Source: Brevibacillus panacihumi (GTDB taxonomy: Bacteria; Bacillota; Bacilli; Brevibacillales; Brevibacillaceae). From it: DNA of 64,000 nucleotides. The stretch is from assembly GCF_003710985.1 (NCBI RefSeq), contig NZ_RHHT01000023.1, positions 1-64,000 on the forward strand. Reading direction: 5' to 3'. Positions 24,562 through 33,373 of this stretch are shown here, piece by piece (position 1 is the first letter of the stretch; the number at the start of each line of letters is the position of its first letter). Position numbers and translations under genes: made by a program. The notes below the pieces were generated by a model, which was given only the letters and a program-made list of their open reading frames with translations, did not search any database and had not been told where the DNA came from.

Positions 24562-25767
24562 ATGAATTTGAAAGTTTTCATACTGGCCTTATCGACTGTA
24601 GCAGTTGGATTGGTAGAGTTAGTCGTAGGTGGGATATTGCCGACGATAGCTGACGATTTACACATATCCCTAAGTGCTGCCGGACAGTTGATTTCAGTGT
24701 TTGCTCTTGTCTACGCTATTGCCGGTCCAGTTTTGCTCGTAGTAACTAGCAAATTGGAACGCAAGAAAGTATATCTTGCTTCCCTTTTCGTTTTTTTTCT
24801 CGGCAATATCATGACATATTTCAGTCCGAACTTTACCTTTATGATGATCGCAAGGGTGCTGACCGCAACGAGTACGGCCCTGATCGTCGTACTGTCCTTG
24901 ACGATTGCTGCGAAAATCGTTGTTCCTGCTCACCGAGCAAAGGCTTTAGGGCTTATTTATATGGGAATCAGTTCGTCGCTTGTGCTAGGGGTGCCGCTTG
25001 GAATCCTGATTTCCAATGCATTTGGTTGGCGCGTCATATTCCTGGGAATCGCTGTGTTATCAATCGGGTCAATGGTGCTGATTTCACTTTTTTTGGAGCG
25101 CATTCCCGGGGAAACAACGATTCCGCTTTCACAACAAGTAAAAGCAGTAGGCAGTGCAAAACTGGGTAGCGCCCATCTTGCTACTATGTTTATGCTAGCG
25201 GGACACTATACGCTTTATGCCTACTTCACGCCGTTTTTAGAAACGAATCTTCATCTGAATTCCCAGTGGATCAGTATCTGCTATTTTGTATTTGGCATTG
25301 CAGCTGTATGCGGTGGAGCATTGGGTGGAGCACTTTCGGATTCGATTGGGGCTCGTAAAAGCATCATCATTGTGATTAGTGCATTTGCTGTTGTACTAGG
25401 CTTATTGCCATTCACGACGTTTTCCCTTTTCCTATTCATGCCGATGATGATGGTGTGGGGCGCATTGAGCTGGGGTCTGGCACCACCGCAACAAAGTTAT
25501 TTGATTCAAACCGACCCAGCTACGTCCGATATTCAGCAAAGCTTTAATAATTCCGCCTTGCAGATCGGTATTTCGCTTGGGTCGGCCATTGGCGGGATCG
25601 TGTTAAACCAGACCGGCACAGTTTCCAGTACAGCCTGGTTTGGGAGTGTCATTGTCATGATCTCCTTGTTATGTGCCATCTTTTCCTTAACAAGACCGGC
25701 CATCGTAAGAGCAAATGCGATTGCGGCCTCGTCTGAAGGAGCCCCCGCCAGAAGGACGGGGAGTTGA
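24562..25767 (+). CDS. pbuE: Purine base efflux pump PbuE (MFS)
   Basis: A 401-residue MFS transporter with 12 helices. It matches Bacillus subtilis PbuE closely by eye: [118 protein letters not shown] and an ordinary C-terminal tail. PbuE exports adenine, hypoxanthine and base analogues. The adenine riboswitch and terminator directly upstream fit this function. AAAGGATG precedes the ATG. It stands as its own unit. Confidence 0.95.
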   Translation: MNLKVFILALSTVAVGLVELVVGGILPTIADDLHISLSAAGQLISVFALVYAIAGPVLLVVTSKLERKKVYLASLFVFFLGNIMTYFSPNFTFMMIARVLTATSTALIVVLSLTIAAKIVVPAHRAKALGLIYMGISSSLVLGVPLGILISNAFGWRVIFLGIAVLSIGSMVLISLFLERIPGETTIPLSQQVKAVGSAKLGSAHLATMFMLAGHYTLYAYFTPFLETNLHLNSQWISICYFVFGIAAVCGGALGGALSDSIGARKSIIIVISAFAVVLGLLPFTTFSLFLFMPMMMVWGALSWGLAPPQQSYLIQTDPATSDIQQSFNNSALQIGISLGSAIGGIVLNQTGTVSSTAWFGSVIVMISLLCAIFSLTRPAIVRANAIAASSEGAPARRTGS

Positions 25768-25782
25768 AGCGTGGAATTATTT

Positions 25783-26022
25783 CTAAGACCACTTCTTGGC
25801 AATCAGTATTCTTGAAGCATGACGATGGGGAACGCCGCTTGAATGGCAATCGAATATGCATTCTTCCGTGAATAGTGTCTCCCAATCTGCATAATAGCTT
25901 TGTAATTCATTGCTTTGATAGAGGTACTCATTTTTCCCCCAGTCCGGGGCGAGCGCGATGTCGGGATGTTCAGTGAACGCGAATAAAACATGTAGACCGC
26001 CAGGCAGGGTGTTAAGCTTCAC
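25783..26022 (-). pseudogene. C-terminal remnant of a TehB-like class I methyltransferase
   Basis: The minus-strand frame reads GGLHVLFAFTEHPDIALAPDW, then NELQSYYADWETLFTEE and GVPHRHASRILIAKKW, which look like the last ~75 residues of a SAM-dependent methyltransferase of the tellurite-resistance TehB type (the part after the SAM-binding half: YYxDWE and GxPHxH). The SAM-binding half is missing: at 26023 the sequence gives way to the end of the DMT transporter gene. No ribosome site precedes the first in-frame GTG. It is most likely a truncated gene left by a deletion or rearrangement. Confidence 0.65.
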
Positions 26023-26034
26023 GCGACGAGAAGG

Positions 26035-27012
26035 TCAATACGGAATGGAAGTGATGGGCCTCTTGCCTTTTTCTCGTGCAGCCACGCGTTGGACAAGCTG
26101 TTTTCTCTGAAAATGATTGTCTCGGATCAATGCAAAAATGACGAGCATGGTGCCGTAACATTCAAACATGCTGATCTCGTAGCCCTGAAAAGACATCAGA
26201 ACCAAAGTAGTAATCGGGACCAGGTTGATAAATAAAATGCCGTTTAACGGAGTCAGCGCTTTGATACCAGCGTTCCAGCTTAAAAGGGCGGCCAGCCCAG
26301 GAAAAAGCACCATGAAGGCCATTTCGTACTTGATAGACATCACGCTCTCCCAGCTAGGGACGGGAATCCATTGAAAAAGAGATCCGATCGTAACAATGAC
26401 GAAGGAAACGGCAGTTCCCAATAAGCATGTCAATGTCGAATAACGCAGTATAGACCAATCGCTAAAACGTCCTCCGCCGAGGGAGTAGACAACCCAACCC
26501 ACCACACCGGCAAAAATCAGCAGCAACGGGAAAAGCTGCTCGCTTGCCGTAGCGAAGAAAGCCAGATTCCCTCTCGTAATTACAAGCAATGCCCCAACCA
26601 AGGCAATGGCGATGCTGGTCCAAGTATAGGAGGGCGGCAGCTTTTTGGTGGTGACAGATAACAGGAGGATGGAGATCATTGGCATAAGCACTTCCATGAT
26701 GGATGCGGCGATGGTGCCTGCCTCGCCCATGAGATGCTGCCCCAGGAAGACCCCCATGTTGTAGACGGTAAATGCCATGGTTCCAAAGAACACTAAAGCC
26801 TTCCCGCGCCCCTCCAAGCGAAAGGCAGAAAAGCCCTCCTTGGTCCAAAGCAGGCCACACAAAATAACGGTAACGAAGAAATAGCGAAGAAACGAGAAAT
26901 AGAATGGATCAATCTGCTGCAGGGCGATGTGGGCGACGGGAAACATCGCTCCCCACGACACGCTGGCGATCATGCATAAGATTGATCCTGTGATAATTGG
27001 TTTGTTTTTCAT
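26035..27012 (-). CDS. EamA/DMT-family transporter
   Basis: A 325-residue protein with about ten membrane helices in two EamA repeats (SILCMIASVSWGAMFPVAHIAL early; GVVGWVVYSLGGGRFSDWS in the second half). The tail is basic (KQLVQRVAAREKGKRP), cytoplasmic. Drug/metabolite transporters of this kind export amino acids or other small molecules. GGGAGAGC precedes ATG 27012. Divergent from a LysR gene across 164 bases, and the LysR protein is the likely regulator. Confidence 0.9.
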   Translation of the reverse strand: MKNKPIITGSILCMIASVSWGAMFPVAHIALQQIDPFYFSFLRYFFVTVILCGLLWTKEGFSAFRLEGRGKALVFFGTMAFTVYNMGVFLGQHLMGEAGTIAASIMEVLMPMISILLLSVTTKKLPPSYTWTSIAIALVGALLVITRGNLAFFATASEQLFPLLLIFAGVVGWVVYSLGGGRFSDWSILRYSTLTCLLGTAVSFVIVTIGSLFQWIPVPSWESVMSIKYEMAFMVLFPGLAALLSWNAGIKALTPLNGILFINLVPITTLVLMSFQGYEISMFECYGTMLVIFALIRDNHFQRKQLVQRVAAREKGKRPITSIPY

Positions 27013-27176
27013 GGTGAAGCTCTCCCTTTCAGTCTGAAGCTGTTCTTGATTCCTCTACGATCATAAGGGATGGAAAGAAGATAGTATAATGATTGAAAAT
27101 AAGCTATTGTATCATTTTTAGTGATAGTTGCATCGAAAGAACACCATTGAGGAGAAAGCATGGGGAGAGGAAAAAG

Positions 27177-28040
27177 GTGGAGCTGAACGATTTGAGGATT
27201 TTTCAAAAGGTGGCTACGCTAGGCAGCGTGAGCAAGGCGGCGTCCGAGCTGAGCTACGTGCAATCCAACGTGACGGCAAGAATCAAGCTGCTGGAAAAGG
27301 AGCTGGGGACGCCCTTGTTTTATCGAAACAAGCGAGGGATGACGTTGAATGCAGAAGGGAGGAGGCTCCTGGAATTCTCGCGGGATATACTGATGAAAGT
27401 GGAAGACATGCATCGCTATTTCAATCAAACCTCCGCGCCTTCCGGGGTCCTCGCGATTGGGATGGTCGAGACGATCCATGCGCTTCCCGACCTCCTATCC
27501 TCTTATTGCAGTCAGTATCCGCAAGTGGATTTATCGCTTAAGGCAGGAGTAACCGAGCATTTGCTTCAGGAGGTGCTGGATGTGGGACTTGACGGAGCGT
27601 TCGTCACAGGCCCAATCAACCATCCGCTGATTGAGCAGGTGAAGGTTTTCCAAGAAGAGCTTGTGCTAGTGACCAAAAGCAGCGATTTCGCCGTTGATGA
27701 CATGACAGATAAAGCGCTGCTCCTGTATCACAAAGGTTGCGGGTATCGCGAGCGGCTGGAGGGCTGGATGAAGCTTGCGGGATTGATTCCGAGGAAGGTG
27801 ATGGAGTTCGGAACGTTTGACACGATCATCGGAGGAGTTGCTGCAGGAATCGGGATCACCATTATGCCGAAATCATCGGTGAGCCATCTGGCTGAAAGCG
27901 GGACGATTCATCTTCATCGGGTACCAGAACCTTATCAGACTGTGTCCACGGTCTTCATACGAAGAAAGGATACGGTTATCACGAGCACGATGCAGTCCTT
28001 TCTCGACGAGATCAGCCAGCACAAGAAAAGTATTTTTTAG
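27177..28040 (+). CDS. LysR-family transcriptional regulator
   Basis: A 287-residue LTTR: N-terminal wHTH ELNDLRIFQKVATLGSVSKAA, SYVQSNVTARIKLLEKELGTPLF, then the effector-binding domain with VLAIGMVETIHALPDLLSSYC and GVAAGIGITIMPKSSV. The proposed GTG start (27177) follows GGGGAGAGG at 27162-27170; the open frame reaches 27093 but has no binding site there. It faces the DMT transporter gene and likely controls it and possibly the SDR downstream. Confidence 0.9.
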   Translation: MELNDLRIFQKVATLGSVSKAASELSYVQSNVTARIKLLEKELGTPLFYRNKRGMTLNAEGRRLLEFSRDILMKVEDMHRYFNQTSAPSGVLAIGMVETIHALPDLLSSYCSQYPQVDLSLKAGVTEHLLQEVLDVGLDGAFVTGPINHPLIEQVKVFQEELVLVTKSSDFAVDDMTDKALLLYHKGCGYRERLEGWMKLAGLIPRKVMEFGTFDTIIGGVAAGIGITIMPKSSVSHLAESGTIHLHRVPEPYQTVSTVFIRRKDTVITSTMQSFLDEISQHKKSIF

Positions 28041-28129
28041 CATACACTCGCAAAAGGGACTGCAAACAGGGAGGCGCATGCTATAATTTTGTTAATTATT
28101 GGGGGAGAACTTGCGAGGGGAGTTTTCAC

Positions 28130-28864
28130 ATGCTTAGCAATAGAAAAGTAATTGTCACAGGCGCAGCTTCTGGCATCGGAAAAGCAATTGTGAACCAATG
28201 CTTGCATGAAGGAGCTTCAGTCATTGCATGCGATCGTAACGAACAAGCCTTGCGCGATTTAAAAGAATCAATGGATGACAGCAATGTTATAGACACCTAC
28301 CAAGTAGATGTAAGCAAGTATGAAGAAGTCGCTGCGTTTTTCTCCTATGTAGAAGCAAAGCATTCCGAAGTAGACGGTTTGGTTAATAATGCAGGGATTT
28401 ATTTGGCGAAGCATATACTGGACTATCAAGAAAATGAAATCGATAAAGTCCTCGATATCAACATCAAGGGATATATCTACTTCTCCCAAATGTTCGGCAA
28501 GAAATTGTTCCATAGCCGACGCAAGGGCGTAATCGTGAACATGTCCTCTGTGTCAGCTCTGGAAGGAAGTTCAGATGCCATTTATGGATTGTCCAAAGCG
28601 GCCATACTGGGCTTAACAAAAAGCTGTGCCATGAATTTTTCGCCTTACATTCGGGTAAATGCCGTTGCTCCCACGATAGTGCATACACCCATGATGGATA
28701 CAATACCGGAATGGAGAAAAAAAGAGTATCTCAGTCATCAGCTCATCGATACGCCTGTACTGCCTGAAGATGTTGCTGATACGGTGGTCTTTTTGCTGTC
28801 GGACAAATCGAAGCATTACACCGGCGCGACCTTTGATATCAATAACGGTGGTTACTTAAGATAG
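28130..28864 (+). CDS. Short-chain dehydrogenase/reductase (SDR)
   Basis: A 244-residue Rossmann-fold oxidoreductase: TGAASGIGKA (NAD(P) loop), NNAGI (strand 4), S..YGLSKAAI (catalytic S, Y, K in NMSSVSALEGSSDAIYGLSK), and the PG-less C-terminal PTIVHTPMMDTIPEWRKK. D after the second strand (IACDR) favours NAD(H). Its substrate is not readable. GCGAGGGGAG precedes the ATG. Confidence 0.92.
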   Translation: MLSNRKVIVTGAASGIGKAIVNQCLHEGASVIACDRNEQALRDLKESMDDSNVIDTYQVDVSKYEEVAAFFSYVEAKHSEVDGLVNNAGIYLAKHILDYQENEIDKVLDINIKGYIYFSQMFGKKLFHSRRKGVIVNMSSVSALEGSSDAIYGLSKAAILGLTKSCAMNFSPYIRVNAVAPTIVHTPMMDTIPEWRKKEYLSHQLIDTPVLPEDVADTVVFLLSDKSKHYTGATFDINNGGYLR

Positions 28865-28900
28865 CAGCAAAAGCAGACTTTGGGACAGGAGGCATTTTCT

Positions 28901-29323
28901 GTGAAGCCACGCATTACCGTACTTACACTGGGTGTGGACGATTTGGAAAGGTCGCTGCTGTTTTATCGGGATGGATTGGGATTGCCGACCGAAGGGATCA
29001 TCGGTCAAGAATTTGAGCACGGGGCGGTGGCCTTTTTCGAGCTGCAAGCAGGCTTGAAACTGGCTATCTGGAATCGCAAAGATCTTGCGCATGACGCGCA
29101 GCTTCCACTAACTGCATCTAGCCCTACTGAATGTAGCATAGGTCACAATGTGGAAACAAAAGAAGAGGTTGATCAGGTCATGGAGCAGGCAAAAAATGCT
29201 GGTGCCGTGATTACTGTGCCGCCCCATGACACTTTTTGGGGTGGATACGCTGGTTACTTTCAAGACCCAGATGGCCACTTGTGGGAAGTGGTATGGAATC
29301 CGCAATGGGCCTTACAGGAATAA
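28901..29323 (+). CDS. VOC (glyoxalase/bleomycin-resistance fold) protein
   Basis: A 140-residue single-domain VOC protein: ITVLTLGVDDLERSLLFYRDGLGLP at the start, HGAVAFFELQAGLKLAIW, and GGYAGYFQDPDGHLWEVVWNPQ at the end, the typical metal-binding E and DPDGH element. Members bind or modify small molecules; unassigned here. GTG 28901 follows CAGGAGGC by 8 bases. It trails the SDR by 36 bases and could be cotranscribed. A terminator (29343-29378) follows. Confidence 0.88.
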   Translation: MKPRITVLTLGVDDLERSLLFYRDGLGLPTEGIIGQEFEHGAVAFFELQAGLKLAIWNRKDLAHDAQLPLTASSPTECSIGHNVETKEEVDQVMEQAKNAGAVITVPPHDTFWGGYAGYFQDPDGHLWEVVWNPQWALQE

Positions 29324-29342
29324 CAGGCTGTTGGAGGTTGGA

Positions 29343-29379
29343 AAAGGCGGGGGGATCTCAACGAAGACCCGCCTTTTTA
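29343..29379 (+). terminator. Terminator after the VOC gene
   Basis: AAAGGCGGG pairs with CCCGCCTTT and is followed by TTTAT; the loop is 15-16 bases. It sits a few bases before the MerR-type promoter. Confidence 0.8.
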
Positions 29380-29385
29380 TGTTGC

Positions 29386-29416
29386 TTGACTCTGACCTTA
29401 CAGGAGACTTTAGAAT
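29386..29416 (+). promoter_or_regulatory. MerR-type promoter with 19-bp spacer
   Basis: TTGACT (29386-29391) and TAGAAT (29411-29416) are separated by 19 bases, the long spacer typical of MerR-controlled promoters. The spacer has a partial CTGACCT / AGGAGAC dyad. It is placed just upstream of a MerR gene, implying autoregulation. Confidence 0.75.
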
Positions 29417-29435
29417 CGGAAACGAGGTGAAGGAA

Positions 29436-30188
29436 ATGCTTTATACGGTGAAGGAGCTATCCGACTTAGCCAAGGTGACGGTAAAAACATTGCATCATTA
29501 TCACAGGATTGGTCTTTTGCTGCCGCATAGCGTTAGTGATGCAGGATATCGTCTGTACGGAGAAAAAGAGCTGGAGCGTCTGCAACAAATCTTGTTCTAC
29601 CGAGAGCTGGACTTTCCCCTCAAACAAATTAAAAAACTTTTGGATGGGGAACCAGAACGACTGTCGATTCTGTCTAGTCAAAAGCAACTCCTGCAATCGA
29701 ATATCAGCAGGATGGAGCGTTTGATACAGACCATTGACGAGTCGATCCGGTGTACCGAGAAAGGAGTAAGGATGGACAAAGACAAAATGTTTATCGGATT
29801 CCAAAGCGAGCAAGAGTGGAAGGAGGCTTTGTCGCAGCAGAATGAGTATTTGAAGGAAAAGTATGGGTATGACTTGATTGAGGAACGCTCTATCGATGTT
29901 GATGCCATGAATGAATCAGCTCGGGAAGCCAAACATTTTATGGAAGGAATGGCTCACGCACTACAGGAAGGCATCAAGTTCGATGATCCAAAAGTAGAAC
30001 ATCTCATCACACAGCACATCGCGTCACTTAACAACCAAGGACACATCACAACAGCAAAAGACTTTGCCGCCCAAGCGAGATTCTTTTTACAGGATGAGTT
30101 TCACAGAAATATGCTCGAAGCACAGCAGACCGGGCTATCGTATTATCTTTGCGTAGCAGCGGAGGATTTTGCAGCGAAGCATCAGTAA
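29436..30188 (+). CDS. MerR-family regulator with TipAS-type C-terminal domain
   Basis: A 250-residue regulator. N-terminal MerR wHTH: YTVKELSDLAKVTVKTLHHYH, IGLLLPHSVSDAGYRLYGEKELERLQQILFYRELDFPL, then a coiled dimer helix. The C-terminal ~125 residues (EAKHFMEGMAHALQEGIKF, DPKVEHLITQHIASLNNQG) resemble the TipAS thiopeptide-binding domain. Such proteins bind peptide antibiotics and activate their own promoters. The start is ATG 29436 after GAGGTGAAGG; the reading frame is open further upstream to 29226, but that part overlaps a terminator and the previous gene. Confidence 0.9.
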   Translation: MLYTVKELSDLAKVTVKTLHHYHRIGLLLPHSVSDAGYRLYGEKELERLQQILFYRELDFPLKQIKKLLDGEPERLSILSSQKQLLQSNISRMERLIQTIDESIRCTEKGVRMDKDKMFIGFQSEQEWKEALSQQNEYLKEKYGYDLIEERSIDVDAMNESAREAKHFMEGMAHALQEGIKFDDPKVEHLITQHIASLNNQGHITTAKDFAAQARFFLQDEFHRNMLEAQQTGLSYYLCVAAEDFAAKHQ

Positions 30189-30209
30189 CGGTTATAAACA
30201 GTTCAAAAA

Positions 30210-30260
30210 AACAGCGGAAGCCGAGGACTTTTTTGATCCTGTCCAAGGCTGCAGCTGTTT
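30210..30260. terminator. Bidirectional terminator between convergent genes
   Basis: AAACAGC-GG-AAGCC pairs with GGCT-GCA-GCTGTTT around a 23-base loop; T-rich on one side and A-rich on the other, so it can serve both the MerR gene and the opposing ligase gene. Confidence 0.65.
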
Positions 30261-30264
30261 ATCT

Positions 30265-31455
30265 TTAGTTTGTATAGTTGTCAAAATAACCCTGAATAAA
30301 GACAATCGGTGTGCCTTTGTCTCCACTTCCTGAGGTCAAATCAGACAGAGAGCCGATCAGGTCCGTTAATTTTCTAGGTGTAGTGCCTTGTGCTTCCATG
30401 GCGCCAACTAGGTTGGAATCTTTATTGCTTATATATTGAGAGATAGCTTGCTTAAGCTCTTCGCCTTTCAAATCAGCGAAATTATTATCCGCGAGGTATT
30501 TTAGCTTCACTTCATTCGGTGTTCCATCAAGTCCTGCTGTATAAGCGGGGGATACAACCGGATCAGCGAGCTCCCAAATTTTGCCGACAGGATCTTTGAA
30601 TGCTCCATCCCCGTAAATCATCACTTCAACATGCTTGCCTGTTTTTTCTTTGAGCATGTGCTGGATGTTATCTACGATTGGCTGGCAATTGCGCGGGAAT
30701 AGTTTCACGCTATTTTCTGTGGATTTATTGGATCCCAACAGCCCGTATGTTTCATTGCAGCCGCTGCCGTCAATTGGCGCTGTCAAGATGTTATCCAGGC
30801 TATATATTTTATCTCCGCCATTTTCCTTCAATATCCTCTTTGTTCGGAATCTCGTATGAATATCGCAAGTCAGCACATGTTTGGTGTACTTCAAAATGGT
30901 TTTTGGATTGTTCGAGAAAATGACTTCGCATTCCACACCGTATTCTTCAATCAAAGATTTATAGTAATCGATATAATCAATGCCGGTAAAGGTATGTTTC
31001 TGATAGCCAAATAGCTCACGGAATTGTTGCTCTGTCAAAACATCTGTCCAAGGATTGACTCCTTTTTCATCAAGACTGTCGAGATCCACCAAGTGATTTC
31101 CTACTTCATCAGATGGGTAGCTGAGCATGAGGACGATTTTTTTAGCCCCTTTTGCAATACCGCGCAGACAAATGGCAAAACGATTGCGACTTAAGATCGG
31201 AAAAATGACCCCAATGGTCTCTTCGCCAAATTTGGAGCTGACGTCTTTCGCGATGTGATCAATCGTAGCGTAGTTCCCTTGAGCGCGAGCAACGATTGAT
31301 TCTGTTACCGTAACGATATCTCTGTCTTGTATGGTGAAACCTTCAACTTCGGAAGCTTTTAACACACTATCGACAACGATTTTCTCAATGCTGTCCCCTT
31401 GATTTATGATTGGGCAACGAAGGCCTCTGACTACTGTTCCAACCACTCTTTCCAA
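30265..31455 (-). CDS. Coenzyme F420-0:L-glutamate ligase-like (CofE family) protein
   Basis: A 396-residue protein of the F420 ligase (PF01996-like) family: VVGTVVRGLRCPIINQGDS at the start, DRDIVTVTESIVARAQGNY, GCNETYGLLGSNKSTENSVKLF and YGDGAFKDPVGKIWELADP in the back half. CofE adds glutamates to F420-0 with GTP, but members are found in bacteria without F420, where the substrate is unknown. I see no other F420 gene here (no cofC/D/G/H or F420-binding protein). The start is TTG 31455 with AAGGAGCG 8 bases upstream; ATG 31521 lies too far upstream. Divergent from a LysR gene. Confidence 0.75.
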   Translation of the reverse strand: MERVVGTVVRGLRCPIINQGDSIEKIVVDSVLKASEVEGFTIQDRDIVTVTESIVARAQGNYATIDHIAKDVSSKFGEETIGVIFPILSRNRFAICLRGIAKGAKKIVLMLSYPSDEVGNHLVDLDSLDEKGVNPWTDVLTEQQFRELFGYQKHTFTGIDYIDYYKSLIEEYGVECEVIFSNNPKTILKYTKHVLTCDIHTRFRTKRILKENGGDKIYSLDNILTAPIDGSGCNETYGLLGSNKSTENSVKLFPRNCQPIVDNIQHMLKEKTGKHVEVMIYGDGAFKDPVGKIWELADPVVSPAYTAGLDGTPNEVKLKYLADNNFADLKGEELKQAISQYISNKDSNLVGAMEAQGTTPRKLTDLIGSLSDLTSGSGDKGTPIVFIQGYFDNYTN

Positions 31456-31547
31456 TATAAATCGCTCCTTAGGACTATTATGGTAAAGTGCATGAATTGC
31501 CTTTCTATTTGTACTATACACTGAACTAATGGTATAAGTGAAATTAA

Positions 31548-31567
31548 TATATCGAATAATTGATATA
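31548..31567. promoter_or_regulatory. Probable LysR operator between the ligase and lysR genes
   Basis: TATATCGAATAATTGATATA has 6-bp inverted arms TATATC/GATATA, and sits 16 bases before the lysR start, fitting the T-N11-A class of LTTR sites. Likely controls both divergent genes. Confidence 0.5.
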
Positions 31568-31582
31568 AGGGGTGCTTATGTC

Positions 31583-32470
31583 TTGAGCCGATTAGATTTA
31601 TATAAAGTGTTCTGCACGGTAGCGAATAGAAAAAGCTTCTCCAAAGCAGCCCATGATCTATACATGACGCAGCCAGCCGTTAGCCAAGCCATCATGCAGT
31701 TGGAGCGGGAGTTGGATACTCGTTTGTTCACAAGAACCTCAAAAGGGGTTTTTTTAACAGACGAAGGCAAGCTGTTATTTGAATATGCGAATTCGGCAGT
31801 GAATTTTATTCGTGTCGGGGAAGAAAAGCTGCTGGAACTGAAAAACTTGACGACAGGTGAGTTGAAAATAGGGGTTGGCGATACGATATCCCGTTATTTT
31901 TTGCTTCCTTACCTCGAGGAATTTCATAATCGCTATCCCAATATCAAGTTCAGGATTGTGAATGGTACAACACTTGAGATATGCGCTCTTATAAAATCAG
32001 GCGGTGTCGATATAGGAATCTGTAATTTTCCGCTTGAGGATCCTGGCTTCGAGCTTAGGCCGTGCATTGATATTCAAGATATTTTTGTATACGGGGAAAG
32101 ATTTAAGAACATCTTATCTGGACCTGTCAGCCTGGAACAGGTGGCCAAGCTGCCATTAATTTTCCTTGAATCGAAATCGAATTCCAGGAAGTATGTCGAA
32201 GATTATATATGGTCCAAGGGGATCAAAATTTCGCCGGATTTTGAATTGGGATCACACGAATTATTGTTGGAGTTTGCAAAAATAAATCTGGGAGTAGCCT
32301 GTGTGACGAAAGAGTTCTCCCAAGAGTATTTGGATACAGGATTATTATATGAAGTTCAATTACTAGAGGAAATACCAAAGAGAAGCATTGGCGTATGTTT
32401 TTTGAAAAGCGTATCTTTATCGCCAGCCTCGAAAAAGTTTGTGGAGATTCTAGAAAATAAGCTGGTGTAG
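31583..32470 (+). CDS. LysR-family transcriptional regulator
   Basis: A 295-residue LTTR: LSRLDLYKVFCTVANRKSFS, AAHDLYMTQPAVSQAIMQLE (HTH), RELDTRLFTRTSKGVFLT, then a periplasmic-binding-like effector domain (GELKIGVGDTISRYFLLPYL, LGVACVTKEFSQEYL). TTG 31583 has AAGGGGTG at a workable distance; the frame is open to 31538 without a binding site. It is divergent from the CofE-like gene and should regulate it. Confidence 0.9.
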   Translation: MSRLDLYKVFCTVANRKSFSKAAHDLYMTQPAVSQAIMQLERELDTRLFTRTSKGVFLTDEGKLLFEYANSAVNFIRVGEEKLLELKNLTTGELKIGVGDTISRYFLLPYLEEFHNRYPNIKFRIVNGTTLEICALIKSGGVDIGICNFPLEDPGFELRPCIDIQDIFVYGERFKNILSGPVSLEQVAKLPLIFLESKSNSRKYVEDYIWSKGIKISPDFELGSHELLLEFAKINLGVACVTKEFSQEYLDTGLLYEVQLLEEIPKRSIGVCFLKSVSLSPASKKFVEILENKLV

Positions 32471-32551
32471 TGAAATTACTTCCCCACTTCGGGGGTTTTG
32501 CGTTTTATCCACCACTTAATGGAAATACTCTCTGAAAAGGGAGGATGTTTC

Positions 32552-33259
32552 ATGCACCAGTATATAGAAATTATTATAAGGACAGTCTCAGCTTTATTAA
32601 TACTTCTCTTGATTGCAAAATGGCATGGGAAACAAACCGTTTCCAATATGACTTTTCATGATTTTGCGACAGCCATATCAATGGGGGCCATTGCTGCAAA
32701 TTTAGCCTTCAATGAAAAGGTCCCTGCCAAGTACCTGATTCTATGTCTGGTTATTTTAACGTTAACTTCTGTTGGATTGTCCTGGTTATCGTTAAAGAGC
32801 ACCATGGCTCGAAAATGGATTTCCGGGAGTCCTACAGTCGTTATTGAACATGGAAAAATATTAGATGACAACATGAGGAAGCTTAAGTTTACGCTGGATT
32901 CACTCAATCAATCACTGAGACAAAAGGATATTTTTGACATCACAGAAGTTGACTATGCCGTTTTGGAGACCAACGGACGGCTTTCTGTAAAAAAGAAAGA
33001 GGAGTACTTGAATGTGACCAGAAAAGATCTTAAGCTCCGTTCTTCAAAATCCACCTTTCCGGTTGAACTGATCATGGATGGCAAAATCATGGACAAAAAT
33101 GTAAGTGACAACGGTATTTCAGAAGAATGGTTACTATCTCATATCAGAAAAAAGGGGAAAAAAATAGAGGATGTGTTTTATGCCGTGAAGTCCTCTAACG
33201 GGAAACTGTATTTGGATTTTTACCATGATGGAATTCACGCACCCGTGGACAAGGAATGA
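32552..33259 (+). CDS. DUF421/YetF-family membrane protein
   Basis: A 235-residue protein: three membrane helices at the N-terminus (LLILLLIAKWHGKQTVSNMTFHDFATAISMGAIAANLAF; ILCLVILTLTSVGLSWLSLK), then two soluble YetF-type domains (GSPTVVIEHGKILDDNMRK, DVDYAVLETNGRLSVKKKEE-like region, FPVELIMDGKIMDKNV). Bacillus spores use several such proteins (YetF/YdfR/SpoVA-neighbour types); one member is a lactonase/germination-linked protein, but the role here is not known. ATG 32552 follows AAAGGGAGG. Confidence 0.88.
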   Translation: MHQYIEIIIRTVSALLILLLIAKWHGKQTVSNMTFHDFATAISMGAIAANLAFNEKVPAKYLILCLVILTLTSVGLSWLSLKSTMARKWISGSPTVVIEHGKILDDNMRKLKFTLDSLNQSLRQKDIFDITEVDYAVLETNGRLSVKKKEEYLNVTRKDLKLRSSKSTFPVELIMDGKIMDKNVSDNGISEEWLLSHIRKKGKKIEDVFYAVKSSNGKLYLDFYHDGIHAPVDKE

Positions 33260-33373
33260 TCCATCTAGAGAATGACGAGAAGTGGCTTTTGGATAGCAGA
33301 ATTTGACAATTTCCAGAAAAGGCTTTTATAGTAAGGAGGTATATGTAGAAAGAAAAGAATCGAGGGAAAACCA

